From Cyanobacteriota bacterium (lineage in GTDB: Bacteria; Cyanobacteriota; Cyanobacteriia; PCC-6307; Cyanobiaceae), in NCBI GenBank assembly GCA_027620015.1, contig JAQCGH010000013.1, positions 1 through 47,240 on the forward strand: a stretch of DNA of 47,240 nt, given 5' to 3'. Under the pieces are notes generated by a model that worked only from the letters and a program-made list of their open reading frames with translations, was not told the origin of the DNA and did no database searches. Below are positions 44,237 to 47,240 of this stretch, piece after piece. How positions within the stretch are numbered: the first letter of the stretch is position 1; every line of letters begins with the position of its first letter. A program made the position numbers and the translations under genes.

Positions 44237-45577
44237 TCAATCACAGGTAACTGGCACCTCGGCACTGTTCGTTTCGCTCAGGGCGTGGAGGTTTGCCATC
44301 ACACCGCGGCTGGCGGCGGAGTGGGCCAAGCGCAGGGCGCTGAGCACCGAGAGGGCCTTACTGCTGCCGTGGCCGATTACGCATACCCCGTCAACGCCAA
44401 GCAGTAGGGCACCGCCATGTTCGGCATGGTCGAGGCGTTTTTTGATGCGGCGTAGGTTGTTGATCAAAAAGGCCGAGCCCACCTTGCCGCGGCGGCCCCT
44501 GGGCAATTCCTCTTTGATTACATCCAGCAGCACGCTGCCCACGGATTCAAGGAACTTCAACAGCACGTTGCCGGTGAAGCCGTCGCACACCACAACGTCG
44601 AACTCCCCCGAAAGGATGTCGCGCCCCTCGCAGTTTCCGGCGAATACAAAGCGCCCCTCTTCTGCAAGGAGGGGGTAGGTGCGGAGGCAGAGCTCGTTGC
44701 CCTTGCACTCCTCTTCGCCGATATTCACCAGCCCGATACGGGGATGAGTCACCTGCAGCACATCGCGGCTGTAGATGTGACCAAGTAGCGCCCACTGGTG
44801 CAGGTAAGCGGGCTTGCAATCCATGTTGGCGCCCACATCCAGCACCAGCACCTGCTGTTCTGTGTCCTTAGTGGGGAACAGGGCCCCGATGGCGGGGCGA
44901 TCGATACTTTTGAGTCGGCCCAGCCGGAAGATCGCCGAGGCCATCACGGCGCCGGAGTTGCCTGCGGAATACACCGCCGTGGCCTCCCCCTGCTTCACCA
45001 GGTCCATGGCCTTATTGATGCTTGCGTCGCGCTTCTTGCGAACCACCGTGGCCTCTTCGTTCATGCCCACCGAGGGGCCGCTGGCCACAAGCTCGATCAG
45101 GCCGCTGGATACGGCTTCGTTGAGTTCGTCCTGGAGGTCCAGGGCGGCCACGGCGGCCTGTAGCAAGGCCGTTTCGGCCACGAATCGCACCCGCAGGGGC
45201 AACAGCTCCACTGCCCGCAGGCAGCCTTCCAAGATCGGCCCAGGGGCGTGGTCCCCACCCATGCCATCCACGGCTACCCAAAGGCGGTCGGAGTCGTTGA
45301 TCGGGGTGTCTTCGCCTGGGCCGCCCAGGCCCCGTTGCAGGCGGCGCAGGGGGTCGAACACAAGCGGCTGCAGCACCGTATTGGCCATGCTGCCGGCAAC
45401 GCTGGTGGCGGTGCCAGCCACATTTCCAGCCGTATTAGCGGCAGAGCTGGCAGCAGAAGTGGCGCTATCCACCAGGCTGGTCACCGCCGCATTGCGGCGA
45501 TACCAAATAACCAGCCGGCGGATGGCCCGACTGGGCTTGGGGCGCTTGTCAGGTCCCTTCGGAGGCAACGGAGTCAA
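44237..45577 (-). CDS. plsX: phosphate acyltransferase PlsX with a long N-terminal extension
   Basis: This 446-residue protein makes acyl-phosphate from acyl-ACP for phospholipid synthesis. The PlsX core starts at about residue 97 with LWVAVDGMGGDHAPGPILEG and includes VASGPSVGMNEEATVVRKKRDASINKAMDLV, YSAGNSGAVMASAIFRLG, PTKDTEQQVLVLDVGANMDCKP and DVVVCDGFTGNVLLKFLE (split). The preceding ~95 residues comprise a basic RRLVIWYRRN patch and an Ala/Ser/Thr/Gly stretch (SATSAASSAANTAGNVAG region), a possible membrane-binding or linker helix. The start TTG 45577 overlaps the rpaB stop by 29 bases; a shorter start at an inner codon cannot be excluded. Confidence 0.9.
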   Translation of the reverse strand: MTPLPPKGPDKRPKPSRAIRRLVIWYRRNAAVTSLVDSATSAASSAANTAGNVAGTATSVAGSMANTVLQPLVFDPLRRLQRGLGGPGEDTPINDSDRLWVAVDGMGGDHAPGPILEGCLRAVELLPLRVRFVAETALLQAAVAALDLQDELNEAVSSGLIELVASGPSVGMNEEATVVRKKRDASINKAMDLVKQGEATAVYSAGNSGAVMASAIFRLGRLKSIDRPAIGALFPTKDTEQQVLVLDVGANMDCKPAYLHQWALLGHIYSRDVLQVTHPRIGLVNIGEEECKGNELCLRTYPLLAEEGRFVFAGNCEGRDILSGEFDVVVCDGFTGNVLLKFLESVGSVLLDVIKEELPRGRRGKVGSAFLINNLRRIKKRLDHAEHGGALLLGVDGVCVIGHGSSKALSVLSALRLAHSAASRGVMANLHALSETNSAEVPVTCD

Positions 45578-46319
45578 CGATGCGTTGGAACAAATAACCG
45601 GTGCCGCGAGCAGTGAGAATCAGCTCGGGATTGGCCGGATCATCCTCCAGTTTGGAGCGCAGCCTTGAAATGTGGACATCTACCACCCGGGTGTCCACGT
45701 GACGCTCCGGGGTGTAGCCCCATACATCCTTGAGAATTTCACCTCGGCTGAAGGGTTCGCCGCTGCGGCCCACCAGCAGCTCCAGCAGGCTGAATTCCAT
45801 GCCGGTGAGGCGGATGCGCTCATCACCTCGATACACCTGCCGCTTGTTGGTGTCTATGCGCAGATCGCCCACCGTGATCAACCCGGAATTGGGAGAACCA
45901 GCGATGGACTCCTTTTCCACCCGGCGAAGCACGCAGCGGATGCGGGCTTCAAGCTCCTTGGGGCTGAATGGTTTCACGACGTAGTCGTCGGCGCCGAGCT
46001 CCAGGCCAGTGATGCGATCCGCCACATCACCAAGGGCCGTGAGCATCACGATCGGTACGTCCGATTCCTTGCGCAGCTCTTGGCAGACGCCGTAGCCGTC
46101 CAGCTTCGGCATCATTACGTCGAGCACCACCAGATCAGGCTGAATGGTCTTGAACAACTCCAGGGCCTCGATGCCGTCGCAGGCCGTGACCACTTGGTAG
46201 CCGATCATCGATAGGCGGGTATCCAGAATGCGCCGGATGCTTGCTTCGTCGTCAACGACCAGGATGATTTCCTTGTCGCGATTGTTGCCGAGGGTGGTGG
46301 TGGGGGCGGAGGCCGTCAT
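45549..46319 (-). CDS. rpaB: OmpR-type response regulator RpaB (Ycf27)
   Basis: This 256-residue regulator has a receiver domain (ILVVDDEASIRRIL, LVVLDVMMPKLDGYG with the phospho-Asp, MLTALGD, DDYVVKPFSPKELEAR) and a winged-helix DNA-binding domain (RLTGMEFSLLELLVGRSGEPFSRGEIL, ERHVDTRVVDVHISRLRSKLEDDP, TARGTGYLF). RpaB binds HLR1 sites in high-light and photosystem genes of cyanobacteria and is controlled by the NblS kinase. ATG 46319 is preferred to the adjacent GTG. It overlaps plsX by 29 bases, so it heads the lipid synthesis operon. Confidence 0.95.
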   Translation of the reverse strand: MTASAPTTTLGNNRDKEIILVVDDEASIRRILDTRLSMIGYQVVTACDGIEALELFKTIQPDLVVLDVMMPKLDGYGVCQELRKESDVPIVMLTALGDVADRITGLELGADDYVVKPFSPKELEARIRCVLRRVEKESIAGSPNSGLITVGDLRIDTNKRQVYRGDERIRLTGMEFSLLELLVGRSGEPFSRGEILKDVWGYTPERHVDTRVVDVHISRLRSKLEDDPANPELILTARGTGYLFQRIVDSVASEGT

Positions 46320-46431
46320 CACTGCAGCCGGGCTGCTACATCAGACAAACCCCACTGAAAAGGGGCAAGGGGTGAAATTTCATTCAATGCCACCTTTCTT
46401 CATACAGCCTTCACTCATCAGCCCTTAGGTC
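46320..46431. promoter_or_regulatory. divergent rpaB-radA control region
   Basis: This gap of 112 bases must drive both rpaB (leftward) and radA (rightward). It contains a weak CCCC...GGGG hairpin and an AT-rich stretch (GAAATTTCATTC) but no clear HLR1 repeat that would indicate RpaB autoregulation, and no obvious -10/-35 pair. Confidence 0.4.
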
Positions 46432-47240
46432 GTGGCCAAGCCCAGCACTTTTTTTGTTTGCACCAGCTGTGGAGCCCAGACCCGCCAGTTTTTTGGCAAG
46501 TGCGCCAGCTGCGGCAGCTGGAACACATTGGTTGAGCAAAAAGCTGCTCCTGCAGCTGACAGTCGGCGCCGGCGGCCGGTGGGAGAGCCTGCAGCAGCCA
46601 AAGACGTTGTGGCTGGCCAGCCGCGACGTTCCGAGCCCATCCAAACTGTGGGCGAGCGTGCTTTGCAGCGGCTCAGCAGCGGCTACGGCGAATTCGATCG
46701 GGTGCTGGGCGGCGGCCTGGTTCCCGGCTCCCTAGTGCTGGTGGGGGGCGATCCGGGAATTGGAAAAAGCACCTTGCTGTTGCAAAGCGCCCGCGCCATG
46801 GCGGGTCGGGCGTCGGTGCTCTATGTGAGTGCGGAGGAGTCCGCCCAGCAGGTGAAGCTGCGCTGGCGCCGATTGGCCGAGGCCACCCCTGGCGAAACCG
46901 AAGTTGGGGCTGATTTTCAGCTGCTCGCCGAAACCGATTTGGAGCTGGTGCTGCAGGAGCTGGAGGCGTTGCGGCCAGCGGTGGCAATTATTGATTCGAT
47001 TCAGGCTCTCCATGACGCCGAACTTGGTAGCGCCCCAGGTTCGGTGTCCCAGGTGCGGGAATGTGCCGCCGCGCTGGCCCGCATCGCCAAGCGCCAGGAC
47101 ACCGCCCTGCTGCTGGTGGGCCATGTGACCAAGGAGGGCGCCCTGGCGGGCCCGAAGGTGCTCGAGCACTTAGTTGATGCGGTGCTGACGTTTGAGGGTG
47201 ATCGCTTTGCCAGCCACCGGCTGCTGCGAGCGGTGAAAAA
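46432..47240 (+). CDS. radA: DNA repair protein RadA, 5' part
   Basis: The first 269 codons of RadA/Sms, a DnaB-like branch-migration ATPase in recombination, run off the window edge. The N-terminal zinc finger (FVCTSCGAQTRQFFGKCASCG) has four Cys, followed by the Walker A motif LVGGDPGIGKSTLLLQ, LYVSAEESAQQVKLR, and Walker B region AIIDSIQALHDAELG, then LLVGHVTKEGALAGPKVLEHLVDAVLTFEGDR. The start is GTG 46432, inferred from the conserved KPSTFFVCTSCG beginning. The C-terminal Lon-like domain is outside. Confidence 0.96.
   Translation, partial: MAKPSTFFVCTSCGAQTRQFFGKCASCGSWNTLVEQKAAPAADSRRRRPVGEPAAAKDVVAGQPRRSEPIQTVGERALQRLSSGYGEFDRVLGGGLVPGSLVLVGGDPGIGKSTLLLQSARAMAGRASVLYVSAEESAQQVKLRWRRLAEATPGETEVGADFQLLAETDLELVLQELEALRPAVAIIDSIQALHDAELGSAPGSVSQVRECAAALARIAKRQDTALLLVGHVTKEGALAGPKVLEHLVDAVLTFEGDRFASHRLLRAVK

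Noticed and set aside
46454-46735. ORFs in other frames over radA (for example the 93-residue plus-strand frame)
   Set aside because: The true frame, starting GTG 46432, encodes zinc finger and Walker motifs of RadA and runs off the window; the others are out-of-frame shadows.

Overview
The window is about 47.2 kb of GC-rich cyanobacterial chromosome, most likely from the Synechococcus/Cyanobium (picocyanobacterial) group. The evidence is the gene content: an NDH-1 gene set including the cyanobacterial/plastid subunit ndhM, chlorophyll synthesis (chlM), carotenoid synthesis (phytoene desaturase, phytoene synthase and a plant-type Z-ISO), the regulators RpaB, RbcR and PedR, and Ycf34. Genes are dense, often overlap by 1-38 bases, and alternate strand in short operons. 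Both edges cut genes: rsmH on the left and radA on the right. No rRNA, tRNA, insertion sequence, integrase, CRISPR array or replication origin was recognised by eye.

Left end (1-6.2 kb). After the rsmH 3' end comes a clearly AT-richer island (about 554-4211). It holds a small membrane ORF and a minus-strand trio: a PAP2 phosphatase, an ArnT-like (GT83-type) glycosyltransferase and a second PAP2 phosphatase. This is the most unusual block of the window and looks like an envelope-lipid (lipid A or polyprenyl phosphate) remodelling cassette. GC-rich sequence then resumes with a multi-pass membrane protein and a cysteine desulfurase.

6.2-18.9 kb. A small exported protein is followed by a LuxR-type response regulator and two overlapping genes for nucleic-acid modification enzymes: an RluA-family protein lacking the usual catalytic Asp, and an AlkB-like dioxygenase. 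Then come chlM, nagA, purE, an AI-2E-family transporter, cysC, a SUI1-like factor, trpB, hrcA, a rhodanese, a DUF3352 protein and sixA.

18.9-28.3 kb. Citrate synthase is followed by the ndhA-ndhI-ndhG-ndhE operon, nadK and a CYTH-domain protein. The redox-responsive small LuxR regulator PedR diverges from metF. A sugar-phosphate nucleotidyltransferase, scpA and a LapA-domain protein follow on the minus strand.

28.3-38.8 kb is a photosynthesis/carotenoid block. It holds ndhD and ndhF (the core of an NDH-1 complex), Z-ISO (NnrU domain), rbcR, a DUF3172 protein, ndhM, phytoene desaturase and phytoene synthase, then an alpha/beta hydrolase and an RRM RNA-binding protein. Three carotenoid-pathway enzymes (CrtB, Pds, Z-ISO) therefore lie within about 5.3 kb, interleaved with NDH-1 and carbon-fixation regulation.

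38.8-47.2 kb. The CCA-adding enzyme gene diverges from ycf34-tsaB-DUF218. A minus-strand run of rpaB, plsX, fabH, fabD and plsC links the high-light/redox regulator RpaB to the first steps of fatty-acid and phospholipid synthesis. radA diverges from rpaB at the right edge.

All calls come from reading the sequence and translations. Start sites were chosen by motif position, ribosome-binding sites and neighbour spacing, and many remain uncertain because Shine-Dalgarno sequences are mostly weak or absent here.
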